Program-made: the position numbers and the translations under genes
Shown: piece after piece, positions 1-6,856 of the stretch
Position numbering within the stretch: position 1 is the first letter of the stretch
Layout: every line of letters starts with the position of its first letter
Source: Ardenticatenaceae bacterium
Lineage (GTDB): Bacteria; Chloroflexota; Anaerolineae; Promineifilales; Promineifilaceae
DNA: 33,281 bases
Assembly: GCA_020634415.1 (NCBI GenBank)
Contig: JACKBT010000047.1
Span: 1 to 33,281, forward strand
Direction of reading: 5' to 3'
The notes under the pieces: model-generated
Told to the model about the DNA's origin: nothing
Seen by the model: the letters and a program-made list of their open reading frames with translations, nothing else
Databases searched by the model: none

Positions 1-118
1 TATCACTGCCAAAACGCACGCTAAAATACCCCTCCCGCCGCAAAACCCGCAGCAGGGTATCCCCTGGATTACTGGTGAATGTTTTCTCTTTATCGTTAAT
101 TATTACTTGTATTTCCAT
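1..118 (-). CDS. Molybdenum hydroxylase, N-terminal [2Fe-2S] ferredoxin domain (partial)
   Basis: The gene starts with ATG at 118 on the minus strand and runs off the left edge, leaving 39 codons. The peptide begins MEIQVIINDKEKTF, followed by NPGDTLLRVLRREGYFSVRFGSD. This is the ubiquitin-like fold that opens the plant-type ferredoxin domain of xanthine dehydrogenase/aldehyde oxidase proteins, just before the first cluster-binding cysteines. The upstream neighbour on the same strand (304-1056) is a short YgfM-like FAD subunit, so the whole protein may be an XdhD-like [2Fe-2S]+Mo fusion; that is inference because only the first domain is visible. It would be the third molybdenum hydroxylase in the window. 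Confidence 0.8.
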   Translation of the reverse strand, partial: MEIQVIINDKEKTFTSNPGDTLLRVLRREGYFSVRFGSD

Positions 119-128
119 TGTTTTTTCT

Positions 129-340
129 CACGCAAAGGCGCAAAGGCGCAAAGTCTATTCTTCTAACTTATTGGCAACGCGCTTGATACCCGTTTTGATA
201 ATTTCGCCACCAAAATTCACAAGCAATCCAAGCCGCAAGCATCCACAACAACTTTTGCAATTTCATTTTCGTGCATGACTGGTCTCACGCAAAGGCGCAA
301 AGGCTAAGATTCTTTCTTTGCGCCTTTGCGCCTTTGCGTG
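129..340. repeat. CGCAAAGG octamer arrays forming a 25-bp inverted repeat
   Basis: Tandem copies of the 8-mer CGCAAAGG lie at 129-153 and 286-303, and the inverted array lies at 316-340. Positions 129-153 and 316-340 are perfect reverse complements over 25 bp, and 286-303 pairs with 323-340 over 18 bp with a short loop. The arrays bracket a GxxExxxY relic. The stop codon of the FAD subunit gene (304-306) lies between two of them, so the last residues of that protein (TQRRKGAKKES) are encoded by repeat DNA. Confidence 0.85.
155..276 (-). pseudogene. GxxExxxY family protein remnant
   Basis: Reading the minus strand from ATG at 276 gives MHENEIAKVVVDACGLDCL then a stop. After a frame change it gives VNFGGEIIKTGIKRVANKLEE and a TAG at 155-157. 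The first piece resembles the start of GxxExxxY proteins and the second their C-terminus, which commonly ends with a ..NFG..(I/L)K.GIKR.. segment. Family members are about 120-130 residues; only about 40 codons remain, so the central part, including the name-giving motif, is deleted. The relic lies between inverted CGCAAAGG arrays, in the gap between two molybdenum hydroxylase genes. The family assignment rests on two short matches from memory. Confidence 0.6.
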
Positions 341-1056
341 CCATTAAATTTCCCCAAAACTCTATCAGCCAAAACGGCCGTCATCTCCCTCCGATACCCA
401 CTCGACCCGCGAAAATCGGCGGGTGGGTTTAGCTGGTCAATCTCGTCAGCGTTGATGAGAATCGGCCGTTGCGCCACCCCACACGCCGCCAACAAAACCG
501 CCTCACCCACACGCCGCCCGACTACAGCCACAATCGGTCTGTCGGCTGGCGTTCGCGCCACGCGGTCGCTGGCTGTTTGCCCGTGTCGTTGCAGGGTAAC
601 GGCCGTTATCAACTCCCCATTTGCGAGGTTCCACCTTTCAGAAAGGTGGAACCTCTTTTCACCTGCACTCGACTGCACCGTCACCACCGCCTCATGCACC
701 AACAGAGCAGCATACAATTCACTTTCGGGATCGGCCGTGGCCACCACACCGCCCAACGTCCCCATATGCCGGAACGTATTCGGCCCTTCGCGCAGAGTCA
801 TCTGCCGCACCAACTCCGGCATCTCAGCCTGTTCCACCATCGCCTGCAAGCGCACCATCGCGCCAATCGTGATGGTGTCAGCCTCAACTTCAATCTGGTT
901 CAAACCCACTGCCTGCAAATCAATCACATCCACAGGCTCAGTTAAATTTGCAATCAATTGTGTGCCACCAGCAAGGAGAGTAGTAGACGGCCGTTGCAAC
1001 AACGCCAACACCTCTTCCACACTCTCCGGCCGATGATAATTTTTCACTTTAGCCAT
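304..1056 (-). CDS. FAD-binding subunit of a molybdenum hydroxylase (YgfM/CoxM-like)
   Basis: This 250-aa protein is the FAD-binding subunit of a xanthine-dehydrogenase-type enzyme, passing electrons from the [2Fe-2S] clusters to the final acceptor. The flavin motif AGGTQL is at about 29-34 and a second glycine-rich motif, GTLGGVVATADPESEL, at 99-114. It is shorter than typical CoxM/XdhB subunits (about 280-290 aa), like YgfM of E. coli, and ends with a YgfM-like FRGSSGYRREM segment. Residues 134-144 (KRFHLSERWNL) are encoded by a perfect palindrome inserted in frame, and the last dozen residues come from an octamer repeat. The start is supported by GAGGAG a few bases upstream. It lies just downstream of the amidohydrolase gene (17-nt gap) and upstream of the partial [2Fe-2S] protein at the left edge, its likely partner. 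Confidence 0.85.
   Translation of the reverse strand: MAKVKNYHRPESVEEVLALLQRPSTTLLAGGTQLIANLTEPVDVIDLQAVGLNQIEVEADTITIGAMVRLQAMVEQAEMPELVRQMTLREGPNTFRHMGTLGGVVATADPESELYAALLVHEAVVTVQSSAGEKRFHLSERWNLANGELITAVTLQRHGQTASDRVARTPADRPIVAVVGRRVGEAVLLAACGVAQRPILINADEIDQLNPPADFRGSSGYRREMTAVLADRVLGKFNGTQRRKGAKKES
625..655. repeat. Perfect 15-bp inverted repeat inside a coding sequence
   Basis: The arms GAGGTTCCACCTTTC (625-639) and GAAAGGTGGAACCTC (641-655) are perfect reverse complements around a single base. The element lies in frame in the FAD subunit gene and encodes part of KRFHLSERWNL, in the stretch between the flavin motifs and the conserved NGELITAV segment. Confidence 0.9.
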
Positions 1057-1073
1057 AGTTTCTCCTCAAATCT

Positions 1074-2429
1074 CTACCCATTAATCATGCGCTGGCTAAT
1101 GCGATTGTGCCGCTCAATAACTGGGCGCATCTCCACCGTTCGCAATTCGCCATCTTCGACAATGATACGGCCGTTAATCACACTCAAATCCACCTGCTGC
1201 GGCGCACAAAACAGCAGCGCCGCCATCGGGTCATGCTGCGCCCCTGCATAAGCCAATTGGTTCAAGTCAAAAGCAATAAAATCGGCTGCTTTACCCACCG
1301 CCAACTGCCCAACATCATCCCGCTTCAACACCTGCGCCCCGCCCCGCGTACCCAGCCACAACGCCTCCCGCGTCGTCAAATTCGTCGCCCCACCCAGCAC
1401 CCGCTGCAACAACAACGCCTGCCGCGCCTCATTCAGCATATGGCTGCCATCATTACTGGCCGAGCCATCTACGCCCAAACCCACACGCACACCACTATCC
1501 AACCACTGGCGCACAGGCGCGATGCCACTCGCCAGCCGCATATTGCTGCACGGGCAGTGCGCCGCGCCCGTATGCGTCCGCGCCATAAGCCCAATCTCCT
1601 CACTGTTCACATGAATCGAGTGCGCCCACCACACATCATCCCCCACCCACTCCAACTGCTCCGCGTAAGCCGCCGGCCGATAGCCAAACCGTTCCAGGCA
1701 AAAATCCTCCTCATCCTTCGTCTCCGCCAGATGTGTATGCAGCGTCACACCATAACTCCGCGCCATCCGCGCCGACTCGCGCATCAAATCGGGTGTCACC
1801 GAGAAGGGCGAACAGGGAGCCACCACCACGCGAATCATGGCATAGGGATCAGGATCATGGAACTGCTCAATCACACGGCGGCTGTCGTGCAAAATGGCTT
1901 CTTCCGTCTCCACCACACTGTCGGGTGGCAGACCGCCATCACTTTCGCCCAACGACATCGAACCCCGCGCCGCATGAAAACGAAAACCCAACTCCTGCGC
2001 CGCCCGAATTTCATCGTCCAGCTTTGAGCCATTGGGAAAGAGATACAGATGGTCACTAGCCGTCGTACAGCCGCTCAAAATCAATTCAGCCATGCCCACC
2101 AAAGCACTGGTATACACCGCTTCCCCATCCATCCGCGCCCAAATAGGGTACAGCGTTTGCAGCCAGGGGAACAACGCCGAATCGGGAGCCAAAGCGCGGG
2201 TGAGCGTCTGGTAAAGATGGTGATGGGTGTTGATGAGGCCGGGCAGAACCACTTTGTCGGTGGCGGTGATGAGGCGATCGGCCGTTTTCATTTTCTCTGG
2301 TATCTCATCACTGCGCCCTATCCAGGCAATCACATTATCCCGCACAAACATCGCCCCATCGGCAATATTCTCACCAGCATCGTTCATCGTAATCAGCAAT
2401 CGTGCATTTTTAACTAAAATCGTTGTCAT
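1074..2429 (-). CDS. 8-oxoguanine deaminase-like amidohydrolase
   Basis: This 451-aa protein belongs to the metal-dependent amidohydrolase superfamily, subgroup of 8-oxoguanine deaminase and hydroxyatrazine-type deaminases; it would hydrolytically remove an amino group from a purine-like ring. The metal-binding HxH is H69/H71 in NTHHHLYQTLTRA, the third histidine is H233 in LHTHLAETKDE with E236 nearby, a further histidine is H270 or H273 in AHSIHVN, and the conserved aspartate is D321 in GVDGSASND. The HHHLYQTLTRA...LFPWLQTLYPIWA segment and the length favour 8-oxoguanine deaminase over SsnA or guanine deaminase. AAGGAA sits 5 nt before the ATG. It starts 8 nt after the PIN toxin gene ends. 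In this context it would channel deaminated oxopurines to the molybdenum hydroxylases. Confidence 0.85.
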   Translation of the reverse strand: MTTILVKNARLLITMNDAGENIADGAMFVRDNVIAWIGRSDEIPEKMKTADRLITATDKVVLPGLINTHHHLYQTLTRALAPDSALFPWLQTLYPIWARMDGEAVYTSALVGMAELILSGCTTASDHLYLFPNGSKLDDEIRAAQELGFRFHAARGSMSLGESDGGLPPDSVVETEEAILHDSRRVIEQFHDPDPYAMIRVVVAPCSPFSVTPDLMRESARMARSYGVTLHTHLAETKDEEDFCLERFGYRPAAYAEQLEWVGDDVWWAHSIHVNSEEIGLMARTHTGAAHCPCSNMRLASGIAPVRQWLDSGVRVGLGVDGSASNDGSHMLNEARQALLLQRVLGGATNLTTREALWLGTRGGAQVLKRDDVGQLAVGKAADFIAFDLNQLAYAGAQHDPMAALLFCAPQQVDLSVINGRIIVEDGELRTVEMRPVIERHNRISQRMING

Positions 2430-2437
2430 CTTTTTCC

Positions 2438-2854
2438 TTAGGGCAAGATGGTGAAATGGTCGGTGTGCAACGGCCGTATCATATAAAAATCCCGCCGATC
2501 CAACGTCAAAATAGTGTCAACCCCCGTCCGCTCGGCAATAGCTACAATCGTGCCATCCGCAAAATCCAATTGTGCATCTTGATACATCTCCAAAATATCT
2601 ACCGTCCGTTCAAAATCAGCCGGCGTTACATTTTCAATACGCCACTGGGGATTCCGCAGCTTGCTCAGAAAAACCCTCATCGCTCGATGGCTAATCCGTT
2701 TGGCAATAAGATGCGCGGCTTCTGGTATAACCGTAATGGGAACAATTAAGTGACTATTTAATCCTTGAGCCACCTGTACACAAGCAGCATGATGCAACTC
2801 TTTAGCACTGATAAGCGAGACCAAAAAGCTGGCATCAACCATAACGCTCTTCAT
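2438..2854 (-). CDS. PIN-domain toxin of a VapBC-like pair
   Basis: A PIN-domain protein of about 138 aa, probably an endoribonuclease. Acidic active-site residues are visible: D in MVDASFLVSLI at the N-terminus, E in VIPEAAHLI, D in the LDFADGTIVAIAE segment, and D in ILTLDRRDF. The ATG at 2854 is chosen because the longer reading frame upstream only repeats antitoxin coding sequence in another frame. ATG at 2842, preceded by GAAGAG, is an alternative that starts directly with MVDASFL. The gene overlaps the antitoxin's 3' end by 20 nt (or 8 nt), the usual coupling for such pairs. It lies in the same direction as the catabolic genes and may be co-transcribed with them. Confidence 0.82.
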   Translation of the reverse strand: MKSVMVDASFLVSLISAKELHHAACVQVAQGLNSHLIVPITVIPEAAHLIAKRISHRAMRVFLSKLRNPQWRIENVTPADFERTVDILEMYQDAQLDFADGTIVAIAERTGVDTILTLDRRDFYMIRPLHTDHFTILP

Positions 2855-3107
2855 ACTGTTTGTTCCACTCCTCACGCAATATTTCTTCGTCTTTACCGTC
2901 GGACAAATCCATTTCCTCACCTTCATCGCCAGCTAGCCCAATCAAACTAAGCAGTGGATTTATGGGGGGATTTTGTGTCTCTACATCCGTCACATACATC
3001 ACCAACGCCTCCCGAATCACCTCCGCCTTAGACTTACCTTGCTCTCTAGCAATCCGCTCAATTTTGTAGAGAATATCTTCCTCTGCCATGATGGTTGTCC
3101 GCACCAT
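2835..3107 (-). CDS. Ribbon-helix-helix antitoxin
   Basis: A 90-aa protein with an N-terminal ribbon-helix-helix DNA-binding region: a beta strand (MVRTTIMAEED), then helices in ILYKIERIAREQGKSKAEVI and REALVMYV. The C-terminal half is acidic (DEGEEMDLSDGKDEE), suiting it to cover the basic surface of the PIN toxin whose gene it overlaps. AGGTG lies just upstream of the ATG. The neighbourhood (3108-3232) is AT-rich with several TATAAT-like strings, so the pair may have its own autoregulated promoter there, though I could not single one out. The specific antitoxin subfamily is not clear. Confidence 0.8.
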   Translation of the reverse strand: MVRTTIMAEEDILYKIERIAREQGKSKAEVIREALVMYVTDVETQNPPINPLLSLIGLAGDEGEEMDLSDGKDEEILREEWNKQYEERYG

Positions 3108-3232
3108 AATGTCACCTCCAAGCTATGTCTTCATAGCCGTTATGCTACCAAATAGTTATACATACATAATTATGATAACATAACTCAATGGCATACTCAA
3201 TTACCAATGAGTGTGTTTCATTTCGGTTAGCG

Positions 3233-3291
3233 GGTGTATTGGTGTAACTGTGTATTTGTGTATCTACCCTAAACCAATACACCAATACACC
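3233..3291. repeat. ACCAATAC octamer repeat with inverted copy
   Basis: GGTGTATTGGTGT (3233-3245) and ACACCAATACACC (3279-3291) form a perfect 13-bp inverted repeat. The right arm is part of a tandem octamer ACCAATAC x2. It lies directly after the stop codon (3294-3296) of the hydroxylase gene on the minus strand. It may form an mRNA 3' hairpin, but there is no clear T-tract for intrinsic termination. Confidence 0.8.
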
Positions 3292-3293
3292 AA

Positions 3294-5891
3294 TTACCCT
3301 CCACCCCCATTCACGCGCTTCACCAACCCCTTCTTCGGAATCCGCATCGGCAGTTCATACCGCCGCACGCCATCAAACTGATAAAGCGCATTGGCAACAG
3401 CACCCGCCGTTGGCACCAGCCCAATCTCACCCACACCTTTGGCCCCATAAGGCCCATAGGGATCAGGCACTTCCACACCGATAATCTCCATTTCCGGCAT
3501 CTCTTTGGCGCGGAGGATACCCATTTTGCGTAACATGGTGCTTTGCGGACGGCCGTTCTCCATCCCTAAACCTTCACTAATGGCATACCCCAAACCCATG
3601 TGAATCGAACCCTCCAACTGCCCCTCAAACAGCGTCGGGTTAAAAATCTTGCCCGCATCATGCGCCGCCACAATCTTCTGCACAAACCCCGTCTCCTCAT
3701 CCAAAATCACCAACTGCGTGGCATAGCTATACGAATAATGCGTATACACCTTCTCCACCATCGCCCCCGGCTTCGTCGTCCAATCCACCACAAACTTGCC
3801 CGTATACTCCCGTCCCACCAACTCCGCCAGGGCATGGTTCTGCAAATCCTCACGCAGTTGCCTACTGGCATCAATCAGCGCATTACCCACCAGCGAAGTC
3901 GCCCGCGAAGCCGTCGTCATCCCCGCCTCCTGCTCCGCAGCCGTGTCAATCCGCACTTCAAACAAATCTGGCGACAGGCCGGTTTCATTACAAACAACTT
4001 GCAAAGCCACCGTATTCACCCCCTGCCCCATCTCCGTCCAGCCATGATCAATCACCACCTTATCGGCCGCCGCAATCGTAATCCGCGCCGACGAAGAATC
4101 GGGCATCCCATTACCAATACCCGTATTCTTAATGCCACAAGCAAGCCCGGCATACTTAGCCTTGTAAAATTCATCTTTCACAGCCAGCAGCGTAGCCTTC
4201 GCCCCCGCGCCCGCTTCAATCACCTGTCCCGTCGCCGTCATATCGCCATCATCCAACGCATTGTCGTAACGGAACTGCCAGCGATCAAAGCCGCCTTTTT
4301 CGCACAGTTCGTCAATCAGGCTCTCCAGCCCAAAGGCTGCCTGGTTCACGCCGAAGCCACGCATGGCCCCGCAGGGAATGTTGTTGGTGTAAACGGCCGT
4401 TGCCGCCACATCCGTCACCGGAAAATTATACGCCCCCGTCGCATGGCCCGCCGACCGCTCCAACACCTTCATCCCCACCGACGCATACGCCCCCGTATCC
4501 CCCACAAACGCCACCTCACAAAACGTCAACTTACCCTCAGCATCACAGCCAACCTCATAATCCATCCAAATCGGATGCCGCTTGGGGTGGAAGGCAATAG
4601 ACTCATCCCGCGTCAAGCGCACCTTCACCGGCCGTTGCAGCAAATACGCCGCCAACGCCGCATGACCCTGCACACTCAAATCCTCCTTACCGCCAAAACC
4701 GCCGCCATTGGGAACCATCACCACCCGCACCTGGCTCTGCGTCAGCCCCAACAGCTTGGCAATCTGCACCCGATCCTCATACACACCCTGCCCCTGCGAC
4801 AAAACTTCCACCCCATCCCCCGCCGGATACGCAATGGCGCACTCCGGCTCCATAAAGCCATGCTCAATCATCTGCGTGTTAAACACGCCCTGTGCTGTAT
4901 AAGCAGAACCCGCCTTCGCTGCTGCCATATCGCCGCGATGGGTCACAGTTTTAGACAAAATATTGCTGCGATCAGGATGCACCCAGGGGCTGTCATCCAA
5001 TTTAGCCTGGTGCATGTCGGTAATTGGCTCCAGCACTTCATACTCGATGGCGATCTTCTCCACCGCCGCCCGCGCCACTCGCTCCGACTCCGCCACCACC
5101 AATGCCAATACATCCCCCACATAGCGCGTCGTCTCCCCCTCACCAATCATCTGCGGCCAATCCTGTTTGATGAGGCCCACCTGGCGATCACCAGGGAAAT
5201 CAACGGCCGTTAACACCCGCATCACCCCCGCCACCGCCTCCGCTCCACTCACATCAATCTTCAGCACCTTGGCTCGCGGATGGTCACTAAACTTCAACGC
5301 CCCATGCGCCATCCCCTCGATGCGAATATCATCCACATAACGATGCTGCCCCAACACCAGCTTGGTCGCTTCATATTTGGGTTGGCGTGTGCCAATACGG
5401 CCGTTTCCCTCCGGCAGCCGCACCTCCTCCTCAGCCCGAATCGCCTCCGCCGCCATCATCACCGCATCCACAATCTTCTTATAACCCGTACAGCGGCACA
5501 AATGGGGTGTCAACGCCTTTTCCACATCATCCCGCGATGGTTCAGCATTGCCATTAATCAGCACATTCGACTGCATCACAATGCCGGGAATACAAAAACC
5601 ACACTGCACCCCGCCACACTTCACAAAGGAATTAGCAAATACATTCTGGCGATATTCCCCCAACCCCTCCGTCGTCGTCACCTCCCCCTCAGCCACCCGG
5701 CTCATCTTCGTCACACAAGACAACACCGCCTTGTCATTCAACTGCACCACACAACAGCCACAAGCCGCCTGCGGCGCACAGCCATTCTTCGGCGACACAA
5801 TCCCCTGCTCCTCGCGCAAAAAAGTCATCAAATCCAGATCGGGATCACCATCATACTCAATTACTTGTCCATTCAGTGAAAATTTCATCAT
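3294..5891 (-). CDS. Molybdenum hydroxylase, fused [2Fe-2S] and molybdopterin domains
   Basis: An 865-aa protein joining the two-cluster [2Fe-2S] module (about 1-155) to a full xanthine dehydrogenase-type Mo-binding module (about 170-860). The second cluster cysteines are canonical (C97, C100, C132, C134 in QCGFCIPG and LCRCTGY). The first motif is NGCAPQAACGCC, with five residues between C38 and C44 instead of the usual four, then C47 and C59. The Mo module shows GGFGGKEDLS, RGFGVNQA, MGQGVNT and the catalytic glutamate E822 in KGVGEIGLVP. The two consecutive ATGs (5891, 5888) both fit the GAGGAA ribosome site; 5888 has slightly better spacing. No FAD domain is fused, so it probably borrows one of the FAD subunits in the cluster. 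The substrate is likely a purine or related heterocycle, by context only. Confidence 0.88.
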   Translation of the reverse strand: MMKFSLNGQVIEYDGDPDLDLMTFLREEQGIVSPKNGCAPQAACGCCVVQLNDKAVLSCVTKMSRVAEGEVTTTEGLGEYRQNVFANSFVKCGGVQCGFCIPGIVMQSNVLINGNAEPSRDDVEKALTPHLCRCTGYKKIVDAVMMAAEAIRAEEEVRLPEGNGRIGTRQPKYEATKLVLGQHRYVDDIRIEGMAHGALKFSDHPRAKVLKIDVSGAEAVAGVMRVLTAVDFPGDRQVGLIKQDWPQMIGEGETTRYVGDVLALVVAESERVARAAVEKIAIEYEVLEPITDMHQAKLDDSPWVHPDRSNILSKTVTHRGDMAAAKAGSAYTAQGVFNTQMIEHGFMEPECAIAYPAGDGVEVLSQGQGVYEDRVQIAKLLGLTQSQVRVVMVPNGGGFGGKEDLSVQGHAALAAYLLQRPVKVRLTRDESIAFHPKRHPIWMDYEVGCDAEGKLTFCEVAFVGDTGAYASVGMKVLERSAGHATGAYNFPVTDVAATAVYTNNIPCGAMRGFGVNQAAFGLESLIDELCEKGGFDRWQFRYDNALDDGDMTATGQVIEAGAGAKATLLAVKDEFYKAKYAGLACGIKNTGIGNGMPDSSSARITIAAADKVVIDHGWTEMGQGVNTVALQVVCNETGLSPDLFEVRIDTAAEQEAGMTTASRATSLVGNALIDASRQLREDLQNHALAELVGREYTGKFVVDWTTKPGAMVEKVYTHYSYSYATQLVILDEETGFVQKIVAAHDAGKIFNPTLFEGQLEGSIHMGLGYAISEGLGMENGRPQSTMLRKMGILRAKEMPEMEIIGVEVPDPYGPYGAKGVGEIGLVPTAGAVANALYQFDGVRRYELPMRIPKKGLVKRVNGGGG

Positions 5892-5903
5892 TATTCCTCA
5901 AAT

Positions 5904-5954
5904 CCTCCGGGAGGCTCCGAATATGGCCTGTGTATTGGCACAAACCTCCCGGAG
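5904..5954. repeat. Inverted repeat upstream of the fused hydroxylase
   Basis: CTCCGGGAGG (5905-5914) and CCTCCCGGAG (5945-5954) are perfect reverse complements 30 nt apart; each is itself nearly palindromic. The loop contains TGTATTGG, the core of the octamer repeat at 3233-3291. It lies in the roughly 240-bp gap between two divergent genes, so it is in the 5' leader of the hydroxylase mRNA rather than at a gene end. Confidence 0.7.
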
Positions 5955-6129
5955 ACTCCTACCGCTTCATATGAAATTCCCATTCCCGACTGACAGTTAA
6001 TAGGTGTTGGGAACACATCCCAAACTCGCCAGAACGTCAGCCGCCAAAAGTCCACATATCTGGCGTGACTATTTAATACGGTAGAAAACAAACCTAAAGT
6101 CTGCTAAACTCATGAGCAGGAGATGCACC

Positions 6130-6834
6130 ATGTTAGATCAAAATTTAACTTCTAAATTCCGCCTCTCAGATTATGAAGTAATGGGTATTCCTGTTGAATA
6201 TCCAGAATCGGATGGTGAACCTTTGGCCGAAAGCGACTTCCAAATCACCTGGATTGTATACCTACTCAATGTACTCAGTTACTTCTTCCGTCAACGAGAC
6301 GATGTATATGTGGCTGGTAATCTATTGATTTACTATGAAGAAGGCTACCCACCCTCGTCAGTCGCTCCAGATGTTTTTGTCATTTTTGGTGTCAGCAACC
6401 ACAAGCGCAAAACCTATAAAATCTGGGAGGAAGGTCAGGCACCCCATTTCATCTTAGAAGTCCTCTCACCAACCACCGTTCTGAAAGATCGTGGCGATAA
6501 AAAAGGCCTTTATGAGTTCTTAGGCGTTCAAGAATATTTCCTTTTTGATCCCGTCGGCAATCTCATCAGTTCCCCACCTCTGCAAGGGTACCAGCTTGTC
6601 GAAGGCATCTATCAACCTATCTCCTCAACCACACTACCTAACGACGACATCACTTTAACCAGCCATGTTCTCGATCTGGAGCTTCACACCAAAAATGGCG
6701 AACTCCGTCTCTTCAATCCACAAACCCAACAATATCTCTTAACCTACGGAGAAGCTGAATCAGCACGGGCAGAAGCCGAAACCCGCATCGCTGAATTAGA
6801 AGCCCGCCTCCGTGCATTGGGCGAAGACATCTAA
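6130..6834 (+). CDS. Uma2 family PD-(D/E)xK nuclease-like protein
   Basis: A 234-aa protein of the Uma2 (DUF820) family, a restriction-endonuclease-like fold of unknown biological role that is expanded in Chloroflexota and cyanobacteria. The active-site pattern is visible: D in SSVAPDVFVIFG, E in PHFILEVLSP, and K in the DRGDKKGLYEFLGVQEYFLFD segment. The last 30 residues (AESARAEAETRIAELEARLRAL) form a short coiled coil. The ATG at 6130 is preferred over one at 6112 because AGGAGA sits 7 nt upstream. It lies on the opposite strand to the surrounding catabolic genes, has lower GC, and contains no ACGGCCGT octamer, which fits a separate insertion. Confidence 0.85.
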   Translation: MLDQNLTSKFRLSDYEVMGIPVEYPESDGEPLAESDFQITWIVYLLNVLSYFFRQRDDVYVAGNLLIYYEEGYPPSSVAPDVFVIFGVSNHKRKTYKIWEEGQAPHFILEVLSPTTVLKDRGDKKGLYEFLGVQEYFLFDPVGNLISSPPLQGYQLVEGIYQPISSTTLPNDDITLTSHVLDLELHTKNGELRLFNPQTQQYLLTYGEAESARAEAETRIAELEARLRALGEDI

Positions 6835-6856
6835 TCCTTGGGTGCGTGGCACTTGC

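Noticed and set aside
2855..2926. Longer start for the PIN toxin
   Set aside because: It reads antitoxin coding sequence in another frame and adds a stretch with no PIN similarity.
3600..5213. 537-codon open frame on the plus strand, antisense to the fused hydroxylase
   Set aside because: It is rich in Arg, His, Pro and Leu with no recognisable motif, as expected for the opposite strand of a GC-rich gene; the minus-strand protein has complete catalytic motifs.
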